Source of the DNA: Antarcticibacterium flavum
Lineage (GTDB): Bacteria; Bacteroidota; Bacteroidia; Flavobacteriales; Flavobacteriaceae
Assembly (NCBI RefSeq): GCF_006159205.1
Contig: NZ_CP040812.1
Location: 558,001-622,000 of the forward strand
Length of the DNA: 64,000 nucleotides
Reading direction: 5' to 3'
Shown: positions 44,196-53,765 of the stretch, one piece after another
Numbering within the stretch: the first letter of the stretch is position 1
Layout of the letters: every line of letters starts with the position of its first letter
Translations under genes and position numbers: made by a program
Notes under the pieces: generated by a model
What the model saw: only the letters and a program-made list of their open reading frames with translations
What the model was told of the DNA's origin: nothing
Database searches by the model: none

Positions 44196-44268
44196 CTCTT
44201 CTCTCTATTCTATTTTCTCTCCCCCCTACTCTTGTTTCTTGATTCTTGTCTCTTGGGTCTTGTCCATT
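44196..44268. repeat. Degenerate 7-base array
   Basis: TTCTCTC, TTCTCTC, TATTCTA, then CTCTTGT, TTCTTGA, TTCTTGT, CTCTTGG; the period is mostly seven. Confidence 0.7.
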
Positions 44269-44379
44269 TTGTTGCCGGGAATTTGGAATTTGGTACCTGG
44301 AATTTGTTCTTTTTTATAGTTCCTAATATCTTCTTAAGCCTATGGGCAGATTTGGTGAGAATATTTATTTTTAGAAGCT

Positions 44380-45630
44380 ATGGGGAGGGAGATCACTACA
44401 GGAAAAGGAAAAAGGATTGAGATACTGGACATCTTGCGGGGGTTTGCACTTGCCGGGATCCTTTATGCCCATATGGTTTTCTGGTATACCGGCGCGGCTT
44501 TGCCCCCCGGGGTGTATTTTAAATATGATAGTTTACCAGACAATGTGGCCTTTGCGATCTTTGGAGCATTTGTTTTCGGTAAGTTCTTTTCTGTTTTTTC
44601 ATTCCTGTTTGGGCTGGGTTTTTATCTTTATTTCCACAAGAGAAAAGACGAGGGAAATTTCAATACGACCTACCTGTGGCGTATGTTCCTGCTACTTCTC
44701 ATTGGCCTGGCGCATCACAGTCTCTGGAGAGGGGATATCCTGGCGGTTTATGCTGTTTTAGGGATGCTCCTGCTGTTCTTCAGGCGGTTGCCCACAAAAT
44801 TGCTTGCACTAATCTCCTTGTTTTTTATCATCAACCTGCCTACACATATCTATGAGCTCTTTCAGGTCCCTGCTGCTAAAGTCGAGTTCCCAATGGCATC
44901 CCAGGCCACCGACTATTATATGTTGATAAAATCTGGCGATCTTCAAACGGTGGTTACGGAAAATACCCTCTCCTGGGCTGCAAAAATGCAATATCAGCTG
45001 GAAAGCGGAAGATTCCTAATGACCCTGGGTTACTTTCTCCTGGGACTTTATGCCGGGAGAAGAAGACTATTCCGCAACATTGAGAAAAATCTGAAGAATT
45101 TTCAAAAGTGGAATAAAATTAGCCTAAACATTGTTTTGATCCTGCTTACTGCCGGCTTGCTTATGTACCTGTTCGAACTCGTCACCCTGCCGCAACTGGA
45201 AATAGCCCCTCCCCTGCAATGGCCGGCGGGATTACTTTTCAGTATCTATAATGCCAGCCTTACCATATTTTTCATAACCGGGGTAAGCCTGTTATATAGG
45301 AAGAAGGTCTTTCAAAATTTCCTCTCGCCCCTGGGAGTAATGGGAAGAATGGCACTTACCAATTACCTGCTGCAAACGGTTTTCGGACTGCTCATTTTCT
45401 ACCAGTTTGGCCTGGGTCTCTTTGACCAAACCTCTCCCGCTATCAATATTCTTGTTGCCATCCTTATTTTTCACCTGCAACTCAAATTCAGCCAGCTGTG
45501 GCTACGGCATTTTAAACAGGGCCCGGTCGAATGGCTTTGGAGAAGCCTTACCTATTTTAAGTTCAAACCCAACAGGAGGAAGCCTAAGAAGAAGGAAGCT
45601 GTGATGGTTGAGGAGGTGAGTAATGGTTAA
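44380..45630 (+). CDS. DUF418 membrane protein (YeiB-like)
   Basis: A 416-residue polytopic membrane protein of the DUF418 family. The N-terminal signature LDILRGFALAGILYAHMVFW is typical, followed by about eight hydrophobic segments (FGKFFSVFSFLFGLGFYLYF, LLLLIGLAHHSLWRGDILAVY, and others). The C-terminal DUF418 block is LSPLGVMGRMALTNYLLQTV ... FSQLWLRHFKQGPVEWLWR. The role is unknown; the family resembles acyltransferase-3 topology. The start ATG is at 44380. It is bracketed by the two copies of direct repeat D. Confidence 0.85.
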   Translation: MGREITTGKGKRIEILDILRGFALAGILYAHMVFWYTGAALPPGVYFKYDSLPDNVAFAIFGAFVFGKFFSVFSFLFGLGFYLYFHKRKDEGNFNTTYLWRMFLLLLIGLAHHSLWRGDILAVYAVLGMLLLFFRRLPTKLLALISLFFIINLPTHIYELFQVPAAKVEFPMASQATDYYMLIKSGDLQTVVTENTLSWAAKMQYQLESGRFLMTLGYFLLGLYAGRRRLFRNIEKNLKNFQKWNKISLNIVLILLTAGLLMYLFELVTLPQLEIAPPLQWPAGLLFSIYNASLTIFFITGVSLLYRKKVFQNFLSPLGVMGRMALTNYLLQTVFGLLIFYQFGLGLFDQTSPAINILVAILIFHLQLKFSQLWLRHFKQGPVEWLWRSLTYFKFKPNRRKPKKKEAVMVEEVSNG

Positions 45631-45658
45631 ATGGTTAATTGGGGGCTGGTTGGAATCG

Positions 45659-45789
45659 TCGCGGATTACAAATCCGCGCCATCTGGTAAAAAGAAACAAG
45701 AATCAAGAAACAAGAGACAAGACAGAAGAGAGGAAAAATAGGCTCAGCGCTGCTGATTTTCCACTCCCCACTCTCCACTCTCCACTTCC
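45659..45789. repeat. Hairpin and 7-base arrays after DUF418
   Basis: GCGGATTACAAATCCGC hairpin (about 45661-45677), then AAACAAG/AATCAAG/AGACAAG heptamers (45688-45727) and TCCACTC-type heptamers (45760-45789). No gene. Confidence 0.75.
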
Positions 45790-45983
45790 CTCTTTAATTT
45801 GAGGTTAATTGTAGCTTAAAAACAGAGTTTAAACGGAGTTTTAAAAAGAAGTTGCACGGAGTTATGTTATGTAGGTTCGCCTCCTGCGGAGGGGTGCCTG
45901 AAAGACGGGGTGGGCACTGCGTGACTTCAAATATCCTCAAAGTAAAAGCGATGAAAGCGGGCGGTAAAAGTGGTGTGCCCTTT
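45789..45983. repeat. Long direct repeat D, copy 2 (after DUF418 gene)
   Basis: Near-identical to 43996-44187, including CTCCTGCGGAGGGGTG and CACTGCGTGACTTCAAAT. It is followed by TTTCCAC/TCTCCAC heptamers to about 46033. Confidence 0.85.
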
Positions 45984-45984
45984 C

Positions 45985-46033
45985 CGCTATCCATTCTCCA
46001 CTTTCCGCTTTCCACTTTCCACTCTCCACTCTC
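45985..46033. repeat. Degenerate 7-base array
   Basis: TATCCAT, TCTCCAC, TTTCCGC, TTTCCAC, TTTCCAC, TCTCCAC, TCTCCAA: seven heptamers in phase. Confidence 0.78.
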
Positions 46034-46132
46034 CAATTCCCCCCTTTAAATATTCGTGCATTCGTGGCCTTTAGAAATTTCAACTATCAAACACCAAATT
46101 CTAAAAAAGTAACAAAGGACCAGGAATAAAAA

Positions 46133-46176
46133 CAAAAAACAGGCCTTACCCTTTAGGATAAGACCTGTTTTCACTA
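46133..46176 (-). terminator. Terminator of the CHRD lipoprotein gene
   Basis: AAACAGG-CCTTA pairs with TAAG-ACCTGTTT. On the minus strand the stem is followed by a T-rich run. It lies just past the stop at 46188. Confidence 0.75.
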
Positions 46177-46187
46177 AAACAAAAGGA

Positions 46188-46718
46188 TTAATTATTTGCA
46201 GATATCTGCCCGCGGATTTCTCCTCCGGGGTTTTGAGAAGTGTGGACATTTACATAAGCACCTTCAGCCAGCATAATATCAACAAGTTCAGCCAGGGTAT
46301 AACCGGTTACCATATCATCTGTAATCACCCCTTCGGCCAGGACTCCGCTGGTTCTGCCTTCCGTGGGTTGGTTGTAAAGGGTTACAGCCACTCCCCCATT
46401 GGTACCACGTGCTCCAATATGGATGTGGGCAGCCGCTACCATCTCAATATTGGCTACAATCAATTTGTAGGACAGGCTGCTGCCATCTTTGCTCAGCTTA
46501 AAAATTGTTTGGCCTGTGGCCTCTGTATCAACCGGATTAGGTACCTCCTGCTCCCCGGTAAGATGAGCCTTGAAACTTTGGACATTTTTAATGTGAGCTT
46601 TTTGAAGGTCCTCTTCCATTTGAAATTGTGCATTCATTACTTCCGGTTCCATCGGTTCCTTTTCACAGGAGGTAAAAACAAATAGAAAAGCGGCGAGATA
46701 AAACATGTAGTTTTTCAT
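46188..46718 (-). CDS. CHRD-domain lipoprotein
   Basis: A 176-residue protein starting at the ATG at 46718. The longer open frame upstream is a shadow of 7-base repeats. The signal sequence MKNYMFYLAAFLFVFTSC has a lipobox ending at Cys18, and CEKEP with its following acidic residues favours export to the cell surface in Bacteroidota. A CHRD domain follows, with LTGEQEVPNPVDT, AAHIHIGARGTNGGVAVTLY, and the ending YVNVHTSQNPGGEIRGQI. CHRD domains bind unknown partners; the role is unclear. The gene stands alone with its own terminator. Confidence 0.85.
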   Translation of the reverse strand: MKNYMFYLAAFLFVFTSCEKEPMEPEVMNAQFQMEEDLQKAHIKNVQSFKAHLTGEQEVPNPVDTEATGQTIFKLSKDGSSLSYKLIVANIEMVAAAHIHIGARGTNGGVAVTLYNQPTEGRTSGVLAEGVITDDMVTGYTLAELVDIMLAEGAYVNVHTSQNPGGEIRGQISANN

Positions 46719-46837
46719 AATATTGATATTTAATGGGTTAATAATCATACTACTTACGTATTTTAAACCCACTGCGGTTTGTGAGAAAGTATTAATGTTT
46801 TCCCAAAAAATAATGTTACCGGAAGGGAAGTGGGTAG

Positions 46838-47030
46838 TCGCGGATTGCAAATCTGCGCCATCTGGAAAAGAAACAAGAACCAGGAGACAAGAGACAAGAG
46901 ACAAGAGACAAGAGATAAGAGATAGAAAATGAAGGTTGGATTGGAAATCCGCGCCATCTGGAAAAGAAACAAGAACCAAGAAACAAGAGACAAAAGATAG
47001 AAAATGGAGGATTACAAATCCGCGCCATTG
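46838..47030. repeat. Hairpins and 7-base arrays upstream of the CHRD gene
   Basis: Three GCGGATT..AATC(C/T)GCGCC hairpin-type copies (about 46838, 46940, 47010) are interleaved with AGACAAG and AAACAAG heptamers (46865-46925, 46968-46998). No gene is present; 46719-46837 is leader sequence. Confidence 0.8.
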
Positions 47031-47113
47031 GATTAAAAGTCTACGCCATCGGGTTCAGGAAAACCTTTCAGTGTAATCCGCTAGAATCCGTGTAATCATA
47101 AATTTCCGTGTAA

Positions 47114-48031
47114 TCATAAATTTTCTTTCAAGGCGTTCATATCAATTTTCTTCATTTTCAGCATTTTCTTCATAGCCAGGTTTGCTTTTTCCTGGTCGGG
47201 ATCATTCAGCAAAGCATCCATACCTTCCGGCACCACTTGCCAGGAAACACCAAACTTATCCTTCAGCCAGCCGCATTGTTGCGCCTGGGGATCGCCACCT
47301 TCGGTAAGCTGTTCCCAGTAATAGTCAATCTCCTGTTGATCCCTGCACTGCACAATAAATGATATCGCCTCATTGAAAGGAAAGTCATTCTCCATCCCGC
47401 TGTCCATCGCCATAAAGGTTTCCTTCAGCAGCTGGAATTGTGCATGTTTTACGGTGCCAACGGCATACTCATTTTTATCCTGCTCCTCATACTTAAGTAT
47501 CCCCTCAATTTCGGAATCTTTAAAGACCGAGGTGTAGAAGTGAATAGCCTGCTCTGCCTTCCCATGACTCTTGCCGGTGAAGAACAGCAGGGGGCATATC
47601 TTTTGGGAAACCTCCTGCCCGCTGTCCTCTGTCATGAGCTGCCAGTTGAGGCCGTACCGGTCCTGCAACCAGCCATACCTGGGGCTCCAGTCGTAGGCGG
47701 CCAGTGGCAAAAGGGCCTTCCCGCCGGCATACAGGTTCTCCCACAGGTGATCTATTTCATCCTTATCGCAAATCACAAAGAATGAGATCGACGGATTGAA
47801 TTTAAAGTGTGGGCCTCCATTCAATGCCAGGAATTGATAACCTTCCAGCACAAAATCTATGTTCATCACGCTTCCCTCCTCCTTTTGATGGATCTCCTGC
47901 CCCACCCCGGGATACCTGGTAATAGTTTGTATAGCCGAATTTTTAAAAAGGGAAGTATAGAATTCAACCGCTTCTTCAGCATCTGAATCAAACCAGAGAT
48001 GAGGAATGATCTTTTGATTTATCTTTTCCAT
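47114..48031 (-). CDS. Double VOC (PhnB/3-demethylubiquinone methyltransferase-like) protein
   Basis: A 305-residue protein made of two tandem VOC-fold domains of the PhnB type. The first runs from PHLWFDSDAEEAVEFYTSLF; the second from CPLLFFTGKSHGKAEQAIHFY. Each holds the paired-strand pattern with a WLQDRYGLNWQ / WLKDKFGVSWQV ending. The start is the ATG at 48031; the longer frame adds 17 residues without support. The function is unknown and no metal ligands can be assigned with confidence. The C-terminal tail is Lys-rich (MKKMLKMKKIDM). The gene stands alone. Confidence 0.83.
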   Translation of the reverse strand: MEKINQKIIPHLWFDSDAEEAVEFYTSLFKNSAIQTITRYPGVGQEIHQKEEGSVMNIDFVLEGYQFLALNGGPHFKFNPSISFFVICDKDEIDHLWENLYAGGKALLPLAAYDWSPRYGWLQDRYGLNWQLMTEDSGQEVSQKICPLLFFTGKSHGKAEQAIHFYTSVFKDSEIEGILKYEEQDKNEYAVGTVKHAQFQLLKETFMAMDSGMENDFPFNEAISFIVQCRDQQEIDYYWEQLTEGGDPQAQQCGWLKDKFGVSWQVVPEGMDALLNDPDQEKANLAMKKMLKMKKIDMNALKENL

Positions 48032-48126
48032 TTTTTCTGAAATTTTTAGTCTTTGTCCATCAAAAATATCCCATCTCACCAATGGAACATTCTAAATTGA
48101 AATTTTGATAACCAGTAATCTACCAA

Positions 48127-48187
48127 GGTCTCTTGTCTCTTGTTTCTTGTTTCCTGGCTCTTGGCTCTTGTTTCTTGGCTCTTGATT
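48127..48187. repeat. 7-base array interrupted by the IS4-type element
   Basis: TCTCTTG, TCTCTTG, TTTCTTG, TTTCCTG, GCTCTTG, GCTCTTG, TTTCTTG, GCTCTTG run to the IS border. After the IS the array continues as GCTCTTGATTCTTGATTCTTC. Confidence 0.85.
48178..48187. repeat. Left 10-base target duplication of the IS4-type element
   Basis: GCTCTTGATT, repeated at 49604-49613. Confidence 0.85.
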
Positions 48188-48270
48188 CACTGGCGTCCGG
48201 TAAAAATAGTATTTCCTGATTTAATCTTTATAAGCCTTGATTCTACCTCACTTCGATTTTTATTTTCAAT

Positions 48271-49494
48271 CTATGGGGGTCCTATGTCAAAAAGGTTAGG
48301 GGCAAGCTGTATATTTTTAGGATAAATGTTAGGATCTGCTGATTTTAAAAGTAAGTCTGTAACTCTCACATAATTCATTAAATGAAGTCTAAATAGCCCG
48401 CAAATCACCGAATAAGATAATCTACAACGTCGCGACCCTTTTCGAGCTATTTGGACCAGTAAATCTGCTATAAGTGCACACCAGATTTGAATACGTATTG
48501 CATTCTCATTATCGCCAATAAAGCTGGTGATCTTGAGGTTTTGCTTGAGTCTTTTAAATAAAAGTTCAATTTGCCATCGCTGCTTGTATATTTCTGCAAT
48601 AGTGCAGGCAGCCAGCTGCATATCATTGGTAATAAATTCAATTTCCCGTTGCTCTTTGTTATCATAAAACTTTATAATGCGGCATTTTACTTTTTGTTTT
48701 TGTTGGCTATGCCCTAATTCTGCTCTACAGTCTCCCAATATGCCATATTGCTCATCCTCCTTAGTTAAGAGGTTATAATTCCCCCAAGTTACTTTGCATC
48801 TTTTGTGCAGTCGGCTTACAAAACTGACATCGTTTTTACTCCAATGAATAAATAAACCAAAATTTAAGTATGCCTTATCAAAAACTACAATAGTCTGTGC
48901 AGGAAGTTTTTTAAATCGGGGCATAAAATTTTTATCATTTTCCGCTGCCTTAGTAATCATTATTAAGGAAGGAACCTGTTCTTTTAGCCACATTCCTGTA
49001 TGTATTTTGACACCTCCTTTACGCCTCCCATTGGCCATAGCGTTACCACAGGCCTTCATTATATTCTTGAATAACGTAACAGTGGTAGAGTCAACCAAAA
49101 ACAGCCTGGAGAGCCATTTTTCATTTTTAGGTATATTGCTGTCCGAGAAAAAACGATAGTGCTGCTTATATATGCTTATAAAGGTTTTTTCAAACAACTC
49201 AGAACACCGGCGCATATTAGCATCACTCACGGTGCTTCTGCATGGCATAGAACTCATTCCTAAATGTTTTAAACTTTGATTATGTGCTGCTAAACCAGAG
49301 CATAACTCACGTAGTCCGCCAACATTCTCAATAACCGCAAACAACATACAGACCAGGTGATCCCAGGATGTAAATCGTTTGGTATAGCGATCTGTACCTA
49401 ATTGGCCAACTAAACGGTTAAAATTGCTTCGGGGAATAAAAGATAACAGCTGTCCGAGAACTGGCATTCCAGAATTTCTTGTAATTTTGTCCAT
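48271..49494 (-). CDS. IS4-family transposase
   Basis: A 407-residue DDE transposase with a DUF4372 N-terminal domain (LLSFIPRSNFNRLVGQLG). The core motifs follow: first Asp in LFLVDSTTVTLFKN, second Asp in VVFDKAYLNFG and the Y(2)R(3)K(6)-like EIYKQRWQIELLFKRLKQNL carrying the Glu. The reading frame is intact. A hairpin at 49521-49557 (GGGAGTC/GACTCCC plus T-run) beyond its start may block outside transcription from entering the transposase. It probably moves this element. Confidence 0.95.
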   Translation of the reverse strand: MDKITRNSGMPVLGQLLSFIPRSNFNRLVGQLGTDRYTKRFTSWDHLVCMLFAVIENVGGLRELCSGLAAHNQSLKHLGMSSMPCRSTVSDANMRRCSELFEKTFISIYKQHYRFFSDSNIPKNEKWLSRLFLVDSTTVTLFKNIMKACGNAMANGRRKGGVKIHTGMWLKEQVPSLIMITKAAENDKNFMPRFKKLPAQTIVVFDKAYLNFGLFIHWSKNDVSFVSRLHKRCKVTWGNYNLLTKEDEQYGILGDCRAELGHSQQKQKVKCRIIKFYDNKEQREIEFITNDMQLAACTIAEIYKQRWQIELLFKRLKQNLKITSFIGDNENAIRIQIWCALIADLLVQIARKGSRRCRLSYSVICGLFRLHLMNYVRVTDLLLKSADPNIYPKNIQLAPNLFDIGPP

Positions 49495-49520
49495 AATGTC
49501 CGCTTTAAGTGGAACCTTTA

Positions 49521-49557
49521 AAGGGAGTCTGTGGTCGAAAACGAGGACTCCCTTTTT
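49521..49557 (+). terminator. Hairpin with T-run at the IS4-type element end
   Basis: AAGGGAGTC pairs with GACTCCCTT across a 16-base loop and is followed by five T. It is also palindromic enough to act on the opposite strand. It may insulate the transposase from outside readthrough. Confidence 0.65.
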
Positions 49558-49603
49558 CCATGGTATTAAGGTAGGATTTAATTTGGTTTACCGGACGCCA
49601 GTG

Positions 49604-49613
49604 GCTCTTGATT
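49604..49613. repeat. Right 10-base target duplication of the IS4-type element
   Basis: GCTCTTGATT, identical to 48178-48187. Confidence 0.85.
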
Positions 49614-49643
49614 CTTGATTCTTCCCGCGACACCAATGGGATT

Positions 49644-50009
49644 TTAATCTTCCTTGATCCCACTCACATAGGAAGTCATTTTCTTGATCTTTAGGGCCTC
49701 CTGTCCTGTAAACTCGTAGAAATCGGCAAACCCAAAGCTCTTTATTTCACCTGTAGGTTCTTTGATCTTCATCCTGCCGTTTGCTGCTGCAACCCCATCC
49801 TGTATAATAATTTGCTGCAGCTCCATCTCCAGGGTCTCTATGTTTTTCATTGGTTCCATAAATTCCTCCACAGCTTTTTTGCCTTTCATGGTCTTTTCCC
49901 CAATAAATACCCATTCAATATCGTCGCTCATATGGCCGAGGATAAGATCCAGATCATTATTTGAAAAGGCCTCATTAAATCTTCTGATGAATTCTTCTTT
50001 ATTTTTCAT
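49644..50009 (-). CDS. SnoaL/NTF2-like protein
   Basis: A 121-residue protein of the SnoaL-like (NTF2) fold: FIRRFNEAFSNNDLDLILG, IEWVFIGEKTMKGKKAVEEF, and EIKSFGFADFYEFTGQEAL KIKKMTSY in order. Such small cone-shaped proteins often bind or isomerise small molecules, but no catalytic pair is evident here. The start is the ATG at 50009. The gene stands alone. Confidence 0.82.
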   Translation of the reverse strand: MKNKEEFIRRFNEAFSNNDLDLILGHMSDDIEWVFIGEKTMKGKKAVEEFMEPMKNIETLEMELQQIIIQDGVAAANGRMKIKEPTGEIKSFGFADFYEFTGQEALKIKKMTSYVSGIKED

Positions 50010-50098
50010 AATCCAGGAATTTTAAATACAGATAAAGTTACTTAGATTTATGCTGAAAAATAAGGGGTTACACCGACAGCTTTAAGGGGTGATTGCGA

Positions 50099-50345
50099 CA
50101 GTTTTCGGTTTTCGGTTTTCTGTTTACCGTTTACTGTTTTCTGTTTTCTGTTTGGGTGCGGTTTTCGGCAGTTCATGTTTTTGTCTCCATACTGGTTCTT
50201 GATTCCTGTTTCCTGTTTCCTGTTCGGTTTTCAGTTCGTGTAATTGTCTCCATACTCCTATTCACTCTCTCTTAGTCTTGTCTCTTGGTTCTTGTCTCTT
50301 GGTTCTAGATTCTTGTTTCTTGTTTCTTGTTTCTTGTTTCCTGGA
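50099..50345. repeat. Several 7-base arrays
   Basis: GTTTTCG/GTTTTCT/GTTTACC/GTTTACT heptamers (about 50099-50160), GTTTCCT heptamers (50190-50225) and TTCTTGT/CTCTTGG heptamers (50271-50345) follow one another. Confidence 0.8.
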
Positions 50346-50383
50346 AGGTACTGGTTGTTGATTATTGGCCGCAGGAGTAGAAG

Positions 50384-50510
50384 ATCCGGCTTTGATTGCG
50401 CCCCTTCAGGGCTTTTTAAAATCTGATTTCCCGAAACGATGGGCTTCACCCATCGCTAATCTATTTCGCCCCTTCAGGGCTATTTTTGAATGGTTAGGTT
50501 CATGAGCTGG
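50384..50510. repeat. Gene-free repeat with CCCTTCAGGGC hairpins
   Basis: CGCCCCTTCAGGGCTTTTTA and CGCCCCTTCAGGGCTATTTT bracket GATGGGCTTCACCCATC, which is itself a hairpin. It is related to unit B but in the inverted orientation. Confidence 0.7.
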
Positions 50511-50599
50511 AGGTCACAGGCGCTATCAAAATTCCCTTTTACGAAAATTTTCCCTCGCCGCAGATCCAATTCTGTATTCAATACTTGGTGAATTTTATC

Positions 50600-50825
50600 A
50601 CTGTTTTGCGGATAGTAAATCCGCGCCATCGGATCTATAAACTTGAGGCACCATGCGCGATCAAAATTACCATTTCCAAATTTTGTTCTCAACAGGAATC
50701 AAGCCCTGAAAGGGCGCCATCTGTCAGCATCCCGTGAAGCGGGATGATATATCCAGACAAGTCCTAAATAGCCCTGAAGGGGCGTAATCAAAATTCCACG
50801 GTTGGATAATTGATACCAAAAGTAA
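50600..50825. repeat. Composite repeat unit B, copy 1, with hairpin
   Basis: A GCGGAT..ATCCGC hairpin near 50611 precedes a unit with AAGCCCTGAAAGGGCGCC, CATCCCGTGAAGCGGGATG and AGCCCTGAAGGGGCG. It recurs at 53105-53300 and 55680-55870. From 50826 to 51281 the sequence is A/T-rich; I see no gene or clear signal there beyond the leader of the acyltransferase gene. Confidence 0.8.
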
Positions 50826-51281
50826 GTCGGATCTCATATTTATTCAGGAAACACCTCCTTCAATTCGATCTATCCTGCTGCTAATCGGGGATTAATTTTC
50901 CCTTTCGCTATCCCTACAGGAAAAATTCTATCGAAAACCTGGTGAACCCGCGAAGAGTATCCAACGACTTTCTTCTCTCCTACCTTTAAATAATTCTTCT
51001 CGAACTGGGGATTCTACCGCAAGAGAAATTTTAAAAATTTCTCAATTCTGCAGGCAAAATGCACACATTTATATTTCTATATGATTTATATGGAACACAT
51101 TAGCATAAAATTTAATATTTTCCTAAAAAATTTAAAATATTTTTTAATTTTGAGCCTTTCACACCTCACTTTCCCTACAAAGTGTTTTTTTAAAATTGCA
51201 GCTCTTTTTGCTGTTAATTCTCTTAAGCAAATACTTTGATCCGAATTAAGCAACTACCATCTGTTAGAACCTGGAGAATTA

Positions 51282-52403
51282 ATGATTAAGCCTCTTACCT
51301 CCCTTAGGTTTATCTTTGCTTTTATGGTATTTTTAAGTCACCTGGACTGGATGCCCGCGAGTGAAAAAATGTTTTATAAGATCTTCGATAACTTATTAAG
51401 CAAAGGTTATATAGGCGTTAGCTATTTCTTTGTCCTAAGTGGTTTTATACTAACCCTTAACTACAAAAAACGTCTTTTAAAAAAGAAGGTGAGCACAAGA
51501 AAATTTTGGGTGGGACGTATAGTCAGGATCTATCCTTTACACCTTTTTACTTTATTGCTCTCATTGCCTATATTTATTAGCGGAATTCTAGAAGAACCTT
51601 CTTCGTGGCTCACCGGCTTTTTAAGTAATGCTTTCCTGTTACAAAGTTTTATTCCTGCAGAAGATATATATTTTGGTTTTAACGCGGTTTCCTGGAGTAT
51701 ATCCAATGAACTCTTTTATTATCTCCTTTTCCCTGGCCTACTGTATCTACTTTATAAAAAAAAGAATCTGGTATTTTACTTTTCTATTTTTATAGGAATT
51801 ATGCTTTTGGCAATGTGGATAAGTAAACCAGAGCAGTACATTTTTCTTTTTGCTATAAATCCCTTATTCAGGATTTCTGACTTTATAATGGGCATGCTAC
51901 TATACAGGATATATGAAACCAAAATTTTTTCGAAATATTTTGAGAATGCACGCACTGCAACTCTTCTGGAAGTAGGTGCTATAGCTTTGTTTTTTATTTT
52001 CTTTGGGTTTCATTCCTTTATACCGGTCCCGCTAAGAATATCAATGTTTTTCTGGCTTCCTATTATGGCACTTATATTTATTCTGGCACACCAGGCAGGA
52101 AGAATTTCTTACTTGCTTTCCCACAAAAGATTAATCCTTCTTGGGGAGATAAGCTTCAGTTTTTACATGCTTCATGGTCTTATTATGAGATATATCCTGG
52201 CGTTGGACCGGCGTATTAAGTTGGTGGAACAGGAATATGTACTAATGCTAATAAGTTTTCTGGCAGTGCTTATTGCCAGTTATTATTCTTATAATTATCT
52301 GGAACGACCTGCAAATGTCTATCTTAAAAAGAAATTAAGCCCAGGACAGGTACCATTAACACCCACATTAGAAAAAATTGCAGCGAAGAAGAATATTACT
52401 TAA
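51282..52403 (+). CDS. Acyltransferase-3 family membrane protein
   Basis: A 373-residue polytopic membrane protein of the OafA/Acyltransferase-3 family, which transfers acyl groups to surface polysaccharides or similar substrates. The signature is LTSLRFIFAFMVFLSHLDW with His20, followed by YFFVLSGFIL, WVGRIVRIYPLHLF and SWSISNELFYYLLFP. About ten hydrophobic segments follow. The C-terminal tail is basic. The substrate is unknown. It stands alone, with no polysaccharide cluster around it. Confidence 0.88.
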   Translation: MIKPLTSLRFIFAFMVFLSHLDWMPASEKMFYKIFDNLLSKGYIGVSYFFVLSGFILTLNYKKRLLKKKVSTRKFWVGRIVRIYPLHLFTLLLSLPIFISGILEEPSSWLTGFLSNAFLLQSFIPAEDIYFGFNAVSWSISNELFYYLLFPGLLYLLYKKKNLVFYFSIFIGIMLLAMWISKPEQYIFLFAINPLFRISDFIMGMLLYRIYETKIFSKYFENARTATLLEVGAIALFFIFFGFHSFIPVPLRISMFFWLPIMALIFILAHQAGRISYLLSHKRLILLGEISFSFYMLHGLIMRYILALDRRIKLVEQEYVLMLISFLAVLIASYYSYNYLERPANVYLKKKLSPGQVPLTPTLEKIAAKKNIT

Positions 52404-53765
52404 TCTTACAGATTGCACATCTGCGCCAATGAATTATTCGGTAATTCATAAATTCTAGTAATTAGGTGCTTTTTTAAAAAATTTTAAAAGCTCCTTCCCT
52501 TTTTCAAGCCCCGATAGGGAGGCGGGGGATGGGTTGATTGGCTTTGGCAATCATTCTCGTAATTAAAAACTCCCCGGCCAATCAGGACGGAAAGGTTTTG
52601 GCGGGGGAAAAATATTCTCATAATCCTATATAACTGCGGAAAACGGAGATTCGAAATCGTGAATTCGGGATTCATTAATTCGAAACCTGGTGAAGGGATC
52701 GTCGCGGATTACAAATCCGCGCCAATGGTGGAAAAAGAACCAAGAGACAAGAGACAAGAACCAAGATCCCAGCCCCAATAAAGAGGACGAAAGAGAGGAA
52801 AAAAAGTAAATCATATTACAAATCCGCACCATCCCTTTTAGTAAAAACTTAAAAGCTCCTTCCCTTTTTTCTAGCCCCGAGAGTGGATCGGGGGGTGGAT
52901 TGATTGGCTTTGGCAATCATTCTCGCACCTCTAAACTCCCCGGCCAATCAAGACGGAAAGGTTTTGGCGGGAGAAAAATATTCTCGTAATCCTATATAAC
53001 TGCGGAAGCCGGATATTCGAGAATCCTGAATTTGGGAAGCTGGAGAATGTATCGTCGCAGATTACAAATCCGCGCCATCGGGATTACAAAGCCGCGCCAT
53101 CGGGTTCGGAAGTTTGAGGCACCAGGCGCAATCAAAATTACCATTTCCAAATTTTGTTCTCACCAGGAATCAAGCCCTGAAAGGGCGCCATCTTTCAGCA
53201 TCCCGTGAAGCGGGATGATATATCCAGGGAAGTCCTAAATAGCCCTGAAGGGGCGTAATCAAAATTCCACGGTTGGATAATTGACACTCAAAATAAGAAA
53301 AAGGTTATTTAATTGGCTAGTTCAGTTAGTTCGGGAAGGGTACTGGCGGGGGAAAAGTATTCTTGTAATCCTAAATAACTGCGGAAGTCGGATATTCGAG
53401 AATCGTGAATTCGGGAAGCTGGAGAAGGGATCGTCGCGGATTACAAATCCGCGCCATCGGGTAATTGACACTCAAAATAAGAAAAAGGTTAGTTAATTGG
53501 CTAGTTCAGTTAGTTCGGAAAGGGTTCTGGCGGGGGAAAAATTTTCTCGCAACCACCCGGTTTACTGCGGAAACTAATATGGAAACAAAAATATATACCC
53601 ATGTCCGTTTCTTACAATGAAAAGACAAATAACTTCCTTATATTGAGTCGTTTATTAATTTTAAGGTAAAACAGTGCCTGAAATTATATATACAAGACAT
53701 TACTTCCCTACATCAGTTAGCCCACGACCGTTATTATTATTAATTCATTACATAAACTACCTGTT
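52404..53765. repeat. Composite repeat region between acyltransferase and lipoprotein genes
   Basis: Gene-free. It contains two full copies of unit A (52481-52625, 52845-52990), partial copies (53320-53590), one copy of unit B (53105-53300), heptamer array 52735-52770 (AACCAAG/AGACAAG), and GCGGATT..AATCCGCGCC hairpins near 52703, 53051 and 53433. The last 170 bases before the lipoprotein start (53590-53765) are A/T-rich leader. Confidence 0.85.

Larger units (their letters stand above)
48188..49603 (-). mobile_element. IS4-family insertion sequence, complete
   Basis: 1416 bases bounded by perfect 17-base inverted repeats (CACTGGCGTCCGGTAAA at both ends) and flanked by a 10-base duplication, GCTCTTGATT. 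One intact transposase gene is inside. The perfect ends and duplication point to recent transposition. Confidence 0.92.

Noticed and set aside
46719..46979. Longer N-terminus for the CHRD gene
   Set aside because: It is a translation of 7-base repeats; the ATG at 46718 begins a proper lipoprotein signal.
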